Shown piece after piece: positions 50,876-59,874 of a DNA stretch of 64,000 nt (the stretch's first letter is position 1; every line of letters starts with the position of its first letter). The translations under genes were made by a program, and so were the position numbers. The DNA is from SSF14 sp037045585 (GTDB lineage Bacteria; Actinomycetota; Acidimicrobiia; Acidimicrobiales; Microtrichaceae), in contig JBAOIR010000036.1 in NCBI GenBank assembly GCA_037045585.1, positions 124,001 through 188,000 of the forward strand, given 5' to 3'. The notes under the pieces are model-generated. The model was given only the letters and a program-made list of their open reading frames with translations. It had not been told where the DNA came from and did not search any database.

Positions 50876-52061
50876 ATGATCGCCGGCAGTCGAATCGTCG
50901 TCGGGGTGTCCGGCGGCATCGCCGCGTACAAGGCAGTCGAGGTCATCCGTCGGCTTGTCGACGCCGGCGCGCACGTTGCGCCGGTCATGACCGAGGGTGC
51001 CGCGCACTTCATCGGCGAGACGACGCTCTCCGCGCTCGTCGGAGAAGGTGCAGACGTCGCTGTGGGACGAGACGAGCCCGATTCCGCACACCCGTCTCGG
51101 CCAGAACGCCGACCTGATCGTCGTCGCCCCGGCGACGGCTCGGCTGCTGTCGGACTACGCGAGCGGTCGATCCGATGACCTGCTGACGGCGACCCTCATC
51201 GCCACCCGGGCCCCGGTCATCGTCTGCCCGGCCATGCACACCGAGATGTGGGAGCACCCCTCGGTGCAGGACAACGTCTCGACGCTGCGGTCGCGCGGCG
51301 TCATCGTGGTCGACCCCGAGGAAGGCCGCCTCGCCGGCGGCGACGTGGGTGCCGGCCGACTCGCTGCGCCCGAGGTCATCGTCGCCGCGGTCGAGCGTGT
51401 GCTCACGCCCCCCGACCTCGCCGGTCTGTCCGTCCTGATCACCGCCGGCGGCACCCGCGAGCCCATCGATCCGGTGCGGTTCATCGGCAACCGCAGCTCC
51501 GGCCGTCAGGGCCACGCCCTCGCCGAGGAAGCCGCCGCCCGCGGTGCGACCGTCACGCTCGTCACCACGACATCGCTCCCGGTCCCTGCCGGTGTCCAGC
51601 GGGTGGGGGTCGCCACCGCTGCCGAGATGCACGAGGCCGTGCTGAGCCGTTCGGAGGCCGCCGACATCGTCGTCATGGCTGCCGCCGTGGCCGACTTCAC
51701 CCCGGTCACCGTCGCCGAGCACAAGATCAAGAAGACCGACGGTGTTCCCATCGTCGAGCTGCGTCCGACGGCTGATACGCTCGCTGCGCTCGGAGCCAGC
51801 AAGACGCCGGGGCAGACGATCGTGGGGTTCGCGGCGGAGACGTTCGACGTCGAGGCCAACGCCCTCGGGAAGCTGACCCGCAAAGGTGCGGACCTCATCG
51901 TCGCGAACGATGTTGCCGCGCCGGGAGTCGGTTTCGAACACGAGACCAACTCCGTGACGATCCTGTGCGCCTCCGGGCGTCGTCACGAGGTCGGCCTCAC
52001 CAGTAAGCGGGCGGTTGCCCGCGAGATTCTCGATCTGATCGTCGACGAGCGCCGGTCCTGA
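50876..52061 (+). CDS. coaBC: Bifunctional CoaBC (phosphopantothenoylcysteine decarboxylase/synthetase), frameshifted
   Basis: Two CoA-pathway steps in one protein, about 394 aa. The flavin-dependent CoaC half has GVSGGIAAYKAVEVIRRL, TRLGQNADLIVVAPATARLLSDYASG and VCPAMHTEMWEHP. The CoaB half has VLITAGGTREPIDPVRFIGNRSSGRQGHALAEEAA, VVMAAAVADFTP and KIKKTDG. One extra base near 51040 separates TTLSAL from SEKVQTSLWDE. The start is 35 nt after rpoZ. Confidence 0.95.
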
Positions 52062-52103
52062 ACCGCCGCCCCGTCGCCGCTCCCAACACAGCCAAGACCA
52101 GAG

Positions 52104-52178
52104 CCGAGCCGCAGGCGAGGCGACCCAACAAGACAGTGTCGGTTTGTCGGCGAAGCCGACGGCTTCCCAAGTCACCGA
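52104..52178 (-). repeat. 75-bp intergenic repeat, copy 2 (upstream of metK)
   Basis: Reverse-complement copy of the unit at 46381-46455, with the same GTCGGC-TTC-GCCGAC hairpin. It occupies half of the coaBC-metK gap, 37 nt before metK. Confidence 0.8.
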
Positions 52179-52214
52179 CGAGACCTACTCGCGAGAACAA
52201 AGCAGGAAAAGACC

Positions 52215-53411
52215 ATGACGAACTGGACGTTCACCTCGGAATCGGTCACCGAGGGGCACCCCGACAAGATGGCGGACCAGATCTCCGATGCCATCCTCGA
52301 CGCCATCCTCGAGCAGGACCCCAACAGCCGGGTGGCCTGCGAGACCATGGTCACCACCGGCCTGTGCGTCGTCGCCGGCGAGATCACGACGTCGGCCTAC
52401 GTCGACATCCCCTCGATCGCCCGCAAGACGATCAACGGGATCGGCTACGACCGTGAGTCGTTCGGATACGACGGCAACACGTGCGGCGTCATGGTGGCGC
52501 TCGATGAGCAGTCGGCCGACATCGCCCAGGGCGTCGACGACTCCGAAGAGGTCCGGGCCGGTACCGCCGGTGAGGACGATCAGCTCGACAAGCAGGGCGC
52601 CGGCGACCAGGGAATGATGTTCGGCTACGCGTCCGACGAGACCGACGCCCTGATGCCGCTCCCGATCCACGTTGCCCACCGCCTGTCGGAGCGCCTCAGC
52701 GAGGTCCGCAAGTCCGGCGTGGTGCCGTACCTTCGCCCCGACGGCAAGACCCAGGTCACCTTCGAATACGAGGACAACCGCCCCGTCCGCCTCAAGACGG
52801 TGCTCATCTCGACCCAGCACAACGACGGCGTCGACCGTGACACCGAGATCCGCCCCGATCTGATCGAGAACGTGATCCGTCCGGTCATCCCCGCCGAGTT
52901 CGCCGACGACGACTACGAGGTCTTCGTCAACCCGACGGGCAAGTTCGTGATCGGTGGCCCCGTGGGCGACTGCGGCCTCACCGGCCGCAAGATCATCGTC
53001 GACACCTACGGCGGCATGGCCCGTCACGGCGGTGGTGCGTTCTCGGGCAAGGACCCGTCCAAGGTCGACCGCTCGGCCGCCTACGCCGCCCGCTGGGTCG
53101 CGAAGAACGTGGTGGCGTCGGGCGCTGCGAAGCGCTGCGAGGTGCAGGTGGCGTACGCCATCGGCATGGCCCGCCCCGTGTCGATCCTCGTCGAGACGTT
53201 CGGCACCGCCACCGTCGACGGGGGCAAGCTGACCGACGCCGTCAAGGAGGTCTTCGACCTCCGCCCGGCCGCCATCATCCGCGACCTCGACCTTCGCCGG
53301 CCCGTGTTCCAGCCGACCGCCGCCTACGGCCACTTCGGTCGTTCGGGCGACGGCTTCACCTGGGAGCTGACCAACCGGGTCGACGCCCTCAAGTCGGCGC
53401 TTGGGCTCTAG
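52215..53411 (+). CDS. metK: S-adenosylmethionine synthetase
   Basis: Makes SAM from methionine and ATP. 398 aa: TSESVTEGHPDKMADQISDAILD, DQGMMFGYASDET, the hexapeptide-type GGAFSGKDPSKVDRSAAYAARW, and DLRRPVFQPTAAYGHFGR at the end. An AGGAAAAG site precedes the ATG. I see no SAM riboswitch in its leader. priA begins within its last codons. Confidence 0.98.
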   Translation: MTNWTFTSESVTEGHPDKMADQISDAILDAILEQDPNSRVACETMVTTGLCVVAGEITTSAYVDIPSIARKTINGIGYDRESFGYDGNTCGVMVALDEQSADIAQGVDDSEEVRAGTAGEDDQLDKQGAGDQGMMFGYASDETDALMPLPIHVAHRLSERLSEVRKSGVVPYLRPDGKTQVTFEYEDNRPVRLKTVLISTQHNDGVDRDTEIRPDLIENVIRPVIPAEFADDDYEVFVNPTGKFVIGGPVGDCGLTGRKIIVDTYGGMARHGGGAFSGKDPSKVDRSAAYAARWVAKNVVASGAAKRCEVQVAYAIGMARPVSILVETFGTATVDGGKLTDAVKEVFDLRPAAIIRDLDLRRPVFQPTAAYGHFGRSGDGFTWELTNRVDALKSALGL

Positions 53412-55293
53412 CCCCGAGGCCGGTCCCGCCCGGCTCTTCGACGTCGGCACGCCCCGGGCGCAGTCGCCCTCGGAGCCGCCGTCGGGCCGAACGGTGCGCG
53501 TCGTCTGCGACGTCGCCTCGATACATCGGGAGTTCGACTACGTGGTCCCCGATCGGCTGCTCAGCCGGTCGGGGATCGCCGCGTCACCCACCCACGCCGC
53601 CCGTGACGGAGCCGGCTTCGCCGGCGCTGAATTGCTCATCGGGGCCATGGTGCGCGTGCCGTTGCACGGCCGACAGGTCGCCGCCTGGATCGTCGATGTC
53701 GATGTCGACACACCCGACGGCGTCGAGCTCCGCGCCGTGACCAAGGTGTCGGGCCTGGGCCCGCCCGCCGACGTCATCGAGCTGTGCCGTTGGGCGGCGT
53801 GGCGGTGGGTCGGCCGGTTGCCCACCTTCCTCGGCGCCGCGTCGCCGCCGACGATGGTGGCGAGCCTGCCCCGACCGGCCTCGGCGCCCGGGCCGGAGGC
53901 CACGCTGCGGGTCGGCCCCCGGGTCGCCTCGTTGTTCGACCGCCCGGCATCGCTGATCCGCCTTCCGCCGGCGTCGTCGCCGCTCGAGGTGATCCGCGCC
54001 GCTGCCGCTCACGGCAACGTGCTCGTGGTCGCGCCGACGTTCGCCACGGTGAAGTCGCTGGCCGAGGGGATGCGGCGTGCCGGCATCACGACTGCGGTGC
54101 ACCCCGACGGCTGGGCGCGCGGTGCCGCCGGATGCTCGGTGATCGGCACACGCACGGCAGCGTTCGCCCCGGTCGCGGGGTTGGGGGCAATCGTCGTCGT
54201 CGACGAACACGACGAGACGCTGCAGAACGAGGGCTCGCCGACGTGGCACGCCCGCGACGTCGCGGTCGAGCGTGCCCGGCGGGCGGGGGTGCCGGTGGTG
54301 CTCGTCTCGCCGACCCCGAGCCTGGAGGCGATCGCCCTCGCCGGGCCCGTGACGACGATCGATCGGGCCCGCGAGCGCGCCGGTTGGGCTCGGCTCGAGG
54401 TGATCGACCGTCGAGACGACGACATCGTCCGCTCGGGCTTGTACTCCGAGGCGCTGGTGCGGGCGCTCCAGTCCGATCGTCGGGTCGTCTGTGTGCTCAA
54501 CCGGACCGGCCGCGCCCAGATGCTCGGTTGCCTCAAGTGCGGCACGCTCGCTGCGTGCGAACGCTGCGAGGCGGCCGTGCGGCAGGACGACGAGGGGGTG
54601 TTGCGGTGTCCCCGATGTGAGTTGGAACGACCGACGATCTGCGACCACTGCGCGGCGACCGTGTTCCGCCCGATCCGCATCGGCGTCACGAAGGCGCGGG
54701 AGCAGCTCGAGACACTCCTGCGAGAACCGGTCGACGAGATCGCCGGGGCCAAGGCGACCTCGACGGCGACGGGTCGCCGAGCCCGGGTGGTGGTCGGCAC
54801 GGAGGCGGCGCTGCAGCGGGTTGCAGCGGCCGACGTGGTGGCGTTCCTCGAGTTCGACCAGGAGCTGGGGGCGCCCCGCTACCGGGCGGTCGAGCAGGCG
54901 ATGACCCTGCTGGCCCGAGCATCCCGCCTCGTACGCGGCCGTGAGGGCTCCGTGCTGGTGCAGACGCGTCAGCCCGACCACGAGGTGCTGCGGGCGGCGA
55001 CCATCGGCGACCCGAGCGCCGTCTCGAGCTCGGAGGCCGAGCGCCGTGAGCTCTTGCAGCTTCCGCCGTTCGCGACGGTGGCGGCGATCGGTGGCGAGGC
55101 CGCACCGGCGTTCGTCGAGGTGCTCTCGCCTCGGCTCGCTGACGTGCCCGGAGCGCTGCTCGACCAGCGCGACGAGGGCCAGTGGTTGGTGCGAGCCGAC
55201 GACCGTCGGGCCCTGCTCGACGCCCTCAACGCGGTGAAGCGCCCGCCCGGCCGCCTCCGACTCCAGGTCGACCCGGCCCGCCTGCCAACCTGA
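53401..55293 (+). CDS. priA: Primosomal protein N' (PriA), actinobacterial ATPase-deficient type
   Basis: 630 aa. The N-terminal DNA-binding domain (VRVVCDVASIHREFDYVVP, VRVPLHGRQVAAWIV) and four CxxC zinc pairs (CLKC, CERC, CPRC, CDHC) identify PriA. Walker A is missing: the site reads SPLEVIRAAAAHGNVLVVAP. The Walker B position is VVVDEHDET. Loss of helicase motifs is normal for actinobacterial PriA, so it probably acts as a fork-binding loader. The TTG at 53401 overlaps metK by 11 nt; a later GTG near 53494 is possible. Confidence 0.92.
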   Translation: MGSSPEAGPARLFDVGTPRAQSPSEPPSGRTVRVVCDVASIHREFDYVVPDRLLSRSGIAASPTHAARDGAGFAGAELLIGAMVRVPLHGRQVAAWIVDVDVDTPDGVELRAVTKVSGLGPPADVIELCRWAAWRWVGRLPTFLGAASPPTMVASLPRPASAPGPEATLRVGPRVASLFDRPASLIRLPPASSPLEVIRAAAAHGNVLVVAPTFATVKSLAEGMRRAGITTAVHPDGWARGAAGCSVIGTRTAAFAPVAGLGAIVVVDEHDETLQNEGSPTWHARDVAVERARRAGVPVVLVSPTPSLEAIALAGPVTTIDRARERAGWARLEVIDRRDDDIVRSGLYSEALVRALQSDRRVVCVLNRTGRAQMLGCLKCGTLAACERCEAAVRQDDEGVLRCPRCELERPTICDHCAATVFRPIRIGVTKAREQLETLLREPVDEIAGAKATSTATGRRARVVVGTEAALQRVAAADVVAFLEFDQELGAPRYRAVEQAMTLLARASRLVRGREGSVLVQTRQPDHEVLRAATIGDPSAVSSSEAERRELLQLPPFATVAAIGGEAAPAFVEVLSPRLADVPGALLDQRDEGQWLVRADDRRALLDALNAVKRPPGRLRLQVDPARLPT

Positions 55294-55309
55294 GCGCAGG
55301 TTCGCACCG

Positions 55310-55359
55310 GTTCTGTCCTGCAGAACCGCCTCTGTGGGGGCCGTTCTGCAGGACAGAAC
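55310..55359. terminator. Perfect 17-bp inverted repeat between convergent priA and trmH
   Basis: GTTCTGTCCTGCAGAAC at 55310-55326 and its exact reverse complement at 55343-55359, with a 16-nt loop. The position between convergent genes fits a bidirectional terminator, although no U-tract is present. Confidence 0.6.
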
Positions 55360-55372
55360 GAGCGAGGTCAGG

Positions 55373-55906
55373 TCAGCTTGGCCGTGTCCACTGTTGGCGA
55401 GCCCACTCGTACATCGCGATCGAGGCGGCCGTCGCGACGTTGAGCGAACCGACGCTGCCGAGCTGGGGCAGGAACCCGAACGCGTCGCACGCTGCCAGGC
55501 CGGCCTTGGAGAGGCCTCGGTCCTCGTGGCCGACGACGAGGCACACGTCGCCCCGGAGGTCGAGCTCGTGCATCGGCACCGCACCGGCGGCGAGCTCGAC
55601 GCCGACGACGCGGTATCCGGCGGAGCGAGCGGCATCGGCGATCGCGGTGGCGTCGGCGACTCGATTCGTCGTCAGGTACCGGGCCGTTCCCAGCGCGGTC
55701 TTGTCGACCTTGCTGTTGTCGGGGCCGGTCGCGGTCTCGGTGAGCCACAGGTACTCCGACTTGTAGGCGGCCGCGGAGCGGATGATGGCGCCGACGTTGA
55801 ACGGCCCCTGCACCCCGTCGAGCCCGATCGACAGACGGGCGGGGGTGCGGCGGCGCCATTCCCGGTGCAACCGCTTCAGCTCAGTCGAGCTCAGATTCGT
55901 GGCCAC
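55373..55906 (-). CDS. TrmH/SpoU-family RNA 2'-O-methyltransferase
   Basis: 177-aa SPOUT methyltransferase. Motif 1 GVQGPFNVGAIIRSAAAY, motif 2 CLVVGHEDRGLSKAG and motif 3 LPQLGSVGSLNVATAASIAMYEWA form the knotted SAM site. It resembles tRNA Gm18-type TrmH, but the target is not certain. GTG start at 55906, overlapping the upstream methyltransferase gene by 26 nt. Confidence 0.9.
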   Translation of the reverse strand: MATNLSSTELKRLHREWRRRTPARLSIGLDGVQGPFNVGAIIRSAAAYKSEYLWLTETATGPDNSKVDKTALGTARYLTTNRVADATAIADAARSAGYRVVGVELAAGAVPMHELDLRGDVCLVVGHEDRGLSKAGLAACDAFGFLPQLGSVGSLNVATAASIAMYEWARQQWTRPS

Positions 55907-56504
55907 TGGCCCCCACCTCCAGGACTCGGTAGGCCTGGCGCGACGCCAGGCGTGTCGTGGGCCAGCCGGCCTCGTCGAGCCAACGGGCGAGCGAGTCGGC
56001 ACCCAGGTGCTTCTGCACCACCAGCCACGCCGTGCCACCGGGGGCGAGTGCGCCCAGCCACTGGGTGAGCAGGTCGTGCAGCTGGGCCTTGCCGATGCGG
56101 ATCGGCGGGTTCGACCAGATGCCGTCGAACACGACGTCATCGGGCACCTCGTCGGGCGCGACGACCCGGATGTTCGTGAGGCCGGCCCGCTCGGCGTTGA
56201 GCGCGCACAGCTCCCGAGCTCGCTCGTTGGTGTCGATCGCCCACACCGTCGCCTGGGGCGCTCGATGGGCGAGGACCAGCGCCACCGGCCCGTAGCCGCA
56301 CCCCACGTCGGCGAGGTGGAGCATCGAGGGCGTGGGGCGGGGAGCCTCCGCCAACAGGACCCGGGTGCCGGGATCGACCCGTTCCATGGAGAACACCCCA
56401 CGATCGGTCGTCAACACGAGCGACAGGTCGTCGAGGTCGAGGCGGACCTCGCGGCGCTGCGACGCGGACGACGGCGCGGCCGTGAAGTACTGGTCGTTCG
56501 GCAC
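55881..56504 (-). CDS. Class I SAM methyltransferase, RsmC-like
   Basis: 207 aa. N-terminal DQYFTAAPSSASQRREVRLDLDD, an LTTDRGVFSMERVDPGTRVLL lead-in typical of RsmC C-domains, SAM motif I LADVGCGYGPVALVLA, acidic AIDTNERA, and motif IV SNPPIRIGK, the NPP[FYI] of N2-guanine RNA methyltransferases. The substrate is probably rRNA guanine but unproven. GTG start set by a TACGGT box 6 nt upstream. Confidence 0.88.
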   Translation of the reverse strand: MPNDQYFTAAPSSASQRREVRLDLDDLSLVLTTDRGVFSMERVDPGTRVLLAEAPRPTPSMLHLADVGCGYGPVALVLAHRAPQATVWAIDTNERARELCALNAERAGLTNIRVVAPDEVPDDVVFDGIWSNPPIRIGKAQLHDLLTQWLGALAPGGTAWLVVQKHLGADSLARWLDEAGWPTTRLASRQAYRVLEVGASGHESELD

Positions 56505-56510
56505 ACCGGC

Positions 56511-56516
56511 ACCGTA
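56511..56516 (-). promoter_or_regulatory. -10 box of leaderless methyltransferase promoter
   Basis: Minus-strand TACGGT ends 6 nt before the GTG. It is divergent from the def promoter, 40 nt apart. Confidence 0.55.
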
Positions 56517-56555
56517 GCGGCTGGTGCCGGTGGTCCCCGCTGGGGTGCCGCGAAG

Positions 56556-56561
56556 TACACT
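56556..56561 (+). promoter_or_regulatory. -10 box of leaderless def promoter
   Basis: TACACT ends 7 nt before the def ATG; it starts the def-fmt-rsmB operon. Confidence 0.55.
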
Positions 56562-56568
56562 GACACCC

Positions 56569-57171
56569 ATGTCCCCGGTCACCTCCCCGTACGCGATCCG
56601 CATCGTCGGTGACCCCGTGCTGCGCCAGAAGACGCCGGAGATGACCGACATCGACGGCAAGATGCACGACCTCGTGCAGGGCATGTTCGAGGCCATGTAC
56701 GCCGCTCCCGGCATCGGTCTGGCCGCGCCCCAGGTGGGCGTCAAGGAACGCTTCTTCGTCTACGACCTCGGCGACGACCGCGGTGGCCAGCAGGTGCTGA
56801 TCAACCCGGTCATCACCGGCTCCGACGGCGAGTGGACCTACGAGGAGGGCTGCTTGTCGGTCCCCGGCCAGTACTTCGAGATCACCCGGCCCAAGGAGAT
56901 CGAGGTCACCGGGCGCGACCTCGACGGCAACGAGGTCAGCTTCGAGGCCGACGAGCTGTTGGCTCGTCTGGTCCAGCACGAACTCGACCACCTCGACGGT
57001 GTGCTGCTGCTCGACCATCTCGACGACGACCAGGCCAAGGCGGCCAAGAAGCACGTCCGCGAGCTGCAGATGCGCAAGGCGAACGAGGCGGCCGATCTCG
57101 AGGCGCTCCGCAGCCCGAGCCTGCGCACCGAAGCGCCGAAGAAGCGGTTCTTCGGCCTCGGCGCCAAGTGA
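56569..57171 (+). CDS. def: Peptide deformylase
   Basis: Removes the N-formyl group from nascent proteins. 200 aa: motif 1 GIGLAAPQVG, motif 2 EEGCLSVPGQY (metal Cys), motif 3 QHELDHLDGVL (two metal His). The C-terminus is extended by about 25 charged residues ending KKRFFGLGAK. It overlaps fmt by 4 nt (GTGA), pairing deformylation with formylation. Confidence 0.97.
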   Translation: MSPVTSPYAIRIVGDPVLRQKTPEMTDIDGKMHDLVQGMFEAMYAAPGIGLAAPQVGVKERFFVYDLGDDRGGQQVLINPVITGSDGEWTYEEGCLSVPGQYFEITRPKEIEVTGRDLDGNEVSFEADELLARLVQHELDHLDGVLLLDHLDDDQAKAAKKHVRELQMRKANEAADLEALRSPSLRTEAPKKRFFGLGAK

Positions 57172-57998
57172 AGCTCGTCTTCCTCGGCACGCCAGCGATC
57201 GCCGTCACCCCGCTCCGGGCGCTCCACGCGGCCGGTCACGAGATCGACGTGGTCGTGACGGGCCCCGACGTCCGTCGCGGGCGGGGCACCGAGACCAGCC
57301 CGTCGCCGGTGAAGGCGGCAGCGCTCGAGCTGGGGCTCCGGGTCGAACACGACGCGGACGCGGTGCTCAGCAGCGACGCGTCGCTGGGCGTGGTGGTCGC
57401 GTTCGGCAAGATCCTGCGTCCGCACCTGTTGGCGCACGTGCCGATGGTCAACCTGCACTTCTCGCTCCTGCCCCGCTGGCGGGGGGCGGCCCCGGTCGAA
57501 CGCGCCATTCTGGCGGGCGACGCCGAGACCGGCGTGTGTGTGATGGCGGTCGAGGAGGGCCTCGACACCGGCGGTGTGTACGCCCGGGCGACGACCCCGG
57601 TCGGTACCAAGAGGCTCACCGAGTTGTGGGACGAGTTGAGCGTCACCGGCTCCCAACTGCTCGTCGATTGGCTGCCGACGGCGTTCGACGGTGATCGGCT
57701 CATCGCCCCCGAACCGCAGGTCGGCGAGGTCACCTACGCCGCCAAGCTCACCGCCGATGACCGGCGCGTCGACCTGACGGCGTCGGCTGAGCAGCAGCTT
57801 GCGGTCATCCGCCTCGGCAACGCCTGGACGATGCTCGGCGAGGGCGAAACCGCAAAACGGTTGAAGGTGCTTGCAGGCCACCTCGATGCCGACGGTTCGC
57901 TGCGGATCACCGAGGTGCAGCCCGAAGGCAAACGACCGATGGCCTACGAGGACTGGCTGCGCGGCACACCGGTCGATCTACGCGGTGGGCTCTCGTGA
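57168..57998 (+). CDS. fmt: Methionyl-tRNA formyltransferase
   Basis: Formylates initiator Met-tRNA with 10-formyl-THF. 276 aa, on the short side for the family: VFLGTPAIAVTPLRALHAAGHEI, the N-H-D-type region MVNLHFSLLPRWRGAAPVERAILAGD, TGVCVMAVEEGLDTGGVYAR, and a C-terminal OB-like domain AWTMLGEGETAKRLKVL. It overlaps def and rsmB by 4 nt each. Confidence 0.96.
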   Translation: MKLVFLGTPAIAVTPLRALHAAGHEIDVVVTGPDVRRGRGTETSPSPVKAAALELGLRVEHDADAVLSSDASLGVVVAFGKILRPHLLAHVPMVNLHFSLLPRWRGAAPVERAILAGDAETGVCVMAVEEGLDTGGVYARATTPVGTKRLTELWDELSVTGSQLLVDWLPTAFDGDRLIAPEPQVGEVTYAAKLTADDRRVDLTASAEQQLAVIRLGNAWTMLGEGETAKRLKVLAGHLDADGSLRITEVQPEGKRPMAYEDWLRGTPVDLRGGLS

Positions 57999-59155
57999 GC
58001 GCCCCGGTGCCGGCGACGCCGGTCACGAGCCGCTCGGTGGCGCTGGCGGCCCTCGTCGAGATCGAGGCCGACGGCGCCTACGCCAACCTCAGGCTCGGGC
58101 CGCTCCTCGAGAAGTCCGGCCTCGACGACCGCGACCGTCGACTCGTCACCGAGCTCGTGTACGGCACGATCCGCCGTCGCCGATCGCTCGACTACCTCGT
58201 CGACCGGTTCCTCGTGAACGACCCCCCGCCGGCCGCCAGGGCCGCACTCCGGCTGGGTGCGTATCAGCTGCGGTTCACCGACATTCCTGATCACGCTGCC
58301 GTGTCGGCCACCGTCGACGTCGCTCCCAAGCGGTTCCGGGGCCTCATCAACGCAGTGCTCCGCAAGGTCGCCAAGGCCCCGGTGAACTGGCCCGACGACG
58401 CAACCCGACTCAGCTATCCCGATTGGATCGTCGAGCGGTTCCGCGCCGACCTCGGTGACGAGGCGGCCGCCGACGCCCTCGAGACCATGAACCGGGCGCC
58501 CGAGGTCAACGTTCGCGACGACGGCTACACCCAGGACCGATCCTCGGAACGGGTCGCTGCTGCTCTCGGAGCCGAGGCCGGTGACCTGGTCGTCGACGTG
58601 TGCGCCGCTCCCGGCGGCAAGGCGACTGCGCTGGCCGGCGCCGGCGCCCACGTGGTCGCGGCCGACCTTCGCCCCAAGCGGGTGCGTCTCGTGGCGGGCA
58701 ACGCCCGTCGTACCGCCGCCGATCGCCCCGACTCCGGCGCTGTCTGGCCGCTCGTCGCCGATGCCCGCCACGCGCCCCTTCGTGCCGGTGTTGCCGACAT
58801 CGTGCTCGTCGACGCGCCGTGCTCAGGTCTCGGGGTGCTCCGCCGTCGGCCCGACGCCCGCTGGCGCATCACGGCGAACGATGTCGACGAGCTGTCCGTG
58901 ATCCAGTCAGCGATTCTCGATGCGTCGGCCGAGCTCGTCGCACCCGGCGGCCTGCTCGCGTACAGCGTGTGCACCCTCACCCGTTCCGAGACGATCGAGG
59001 TGGCCGAGCGGTTCGCGGACACCCACCCGGGGTTCGAGGCCGTGGCCCCACCGGAGGATCCGTGGATCCCGTGGGGGAGTGGCGCGCTGTTGCTGCCGCA
59101 GGCGGACGACAGCGACGGCATGGCACTGTTCACCTGGCGCCGGCCGCTGTCCTGA
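57995..59155 (+). CDS. rsmB: 16S rRNA (cytosine-5) methyltransferase RsmB
   Basis: Methylates C967 of 16S rRNA. 386 aa: N-terminal NusB-like domain (SVALAALVEIEADGAYANLRL, TELVYGTIRRRRSLDYLVDRFL), then the catalytic domain VDVCAAPGGKATALAG, DIVLVDAPCSGLGVLRRRPDARW (general Cys) and LLAYSVCTLTRSETIEV (nucleophile Cys). GTG start overlapping fmt. Confidence 0.96.
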   Translation: MSAPVPATPVTSRSVALAALVEIEADGAYANLRLGPLLEKSGLDDRDRRLVTELVYGTIRRRRSLDYLVDRFLVNDPPPAARAALRLGAYQLRFTDIPDHAAVSATVDVAPKRFRGLINAVLRKVAKAPVNWPDDATRLSYPDWIVERFRADLGDEAAADALETMNRAPEVNVRDDGYTQDRSSERVAAALGAEAGDLVVDVCAAPGGKATALAGAGAHVVAADLRPKRVRLVAGNARRTAADRPDSGAVWPLVADARHAPLRAGVADIVLVDAPCSGLGVLRRRPDARWRITANDVDELSVIQSAILDASAELVAPGGLLAYSVCTLTRSETIEVAERFADTHPGFEAVAPPEDPWIPWGSGALLLPQADDSDGMALFTWRRPLS

Positions 59156-59156
59156 A

Positions 59157-59192
59157 GCTCGCCGTGGCTGCGCTCTGGTGCCTTGGGCGAGC
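59157..59192 (+). terminator. Hairpin after rsmB
   Basis: GCTCGCC and GGCGAGC, 7 bp, around a 22-nt loop, immediately after the rsmB stop. No U-tract. Confidence 0.35.
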
Positions 59193-59238
59193 GTCCGGCG
59201 CTGGCGACCTGTCGGCGGGACTCGTTGCGAGGCCGTTC

Positions 59239-59244
59239 TAAGCT
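59239..59244 (+). promoter_or_regulatory. -10 box of leaderless moaB-like promoter
   Basis: TAAGCT ends 7 nt before the ATG at 59252. Confidence 0.5.
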
Positions 59245-59251
59245 GGTCGCC

Positions 59252-59773
59252 ATGTCGCCGCACGATCACGAGTCCGCCCAGTCCCCTGACGGCAAGCCGC
59301 TGAAGGCCAAGATCCTCACCGTGTCCGACGGCGTCATGGCCGGCACCCGCGAAGACAAGAGTGGCGTGGCGATCGGCGAGCACCTGACCGCCGCCGGGTT
59401 CCGCATCGTGGAGCACCGCGTGTGCGCCGACGGCTCCGAGACCGTGGCCCACGCGCTCGCTCACATGGCCTACAACTTCCTCGGCCTCATCGTGAGCACC
59501 GGCGGCACCGGGTTCAGCCCCCGCGACATGACACCGGAGGGCACCGTCCGCATCCTCGATCGTCGTGCCTACGGCCTCTCCGAGGCGATGCGCTCGGTGA
59601 ACCCGCTCGGCCGTCTGTCCCGCGGCGTCGCCGGCACGCGGGGTCGTGCGCTCATCCTCAACGTGCCCGGCTCGACGAGCGGGTCGATCGAAATGCTCGA
59701 CGCCGTCCTCGACGTCATTCCCCACGCCATCCGCCTCATGGGCGGCGCCAACGACGAGCACCCCGTCGGCTGA
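59252..59773 (+). CDS. moaB: MoaB/Mog-type molybdopterin-binding protein
   Basis: 173 aa of the MoaB/Mog fold, which adenylylates molybdopterin or binds it. AKILTVSDGVMAGTREDKSGVAIGEHLTAAGF, LIVSTGGTGFSPRDMTPEGTVRIL and the late LILNVPGSTSGSIEMLDAVLDVIPHAI are characteristic. Other molybdenum cofactor genes are absent here, so it is an isolated family member with its own promoter. Confidence 0.9.
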   Translation: MSPHDHESAQSPDGKPLKAKILTVSDGVMAGTREDKSGVAIGEHLTAAGFRIVEHRVCADGSETVAHALAHMAYNFLGLIVSTGGTGFSPRDMTPEGTVRILDRRAYGLSEAMRSVNPLGRLSRGVAGTRGRALILNVPGSTSGSIEMLDAVLDVIPHAIRLMGGANDEHPVG

Positions 59774-59874
59774 CCCTTCGAGCGCCACGGCGCCCCCAGC
59801 GGGCGTTGCAGCGCTCCAAGAGACGGCCGTGGTCGAATTCTCAACGGCCGATAGGATTGCGACCAGGGCAGTGA

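Noticed and set aside
52062..52214. SAM riboswitch before metK
   Set aside because: The leader is mostly the dispersed 75-bp repeat; no SAM-I, SAM-II or SAM-IV core sequence was seen.
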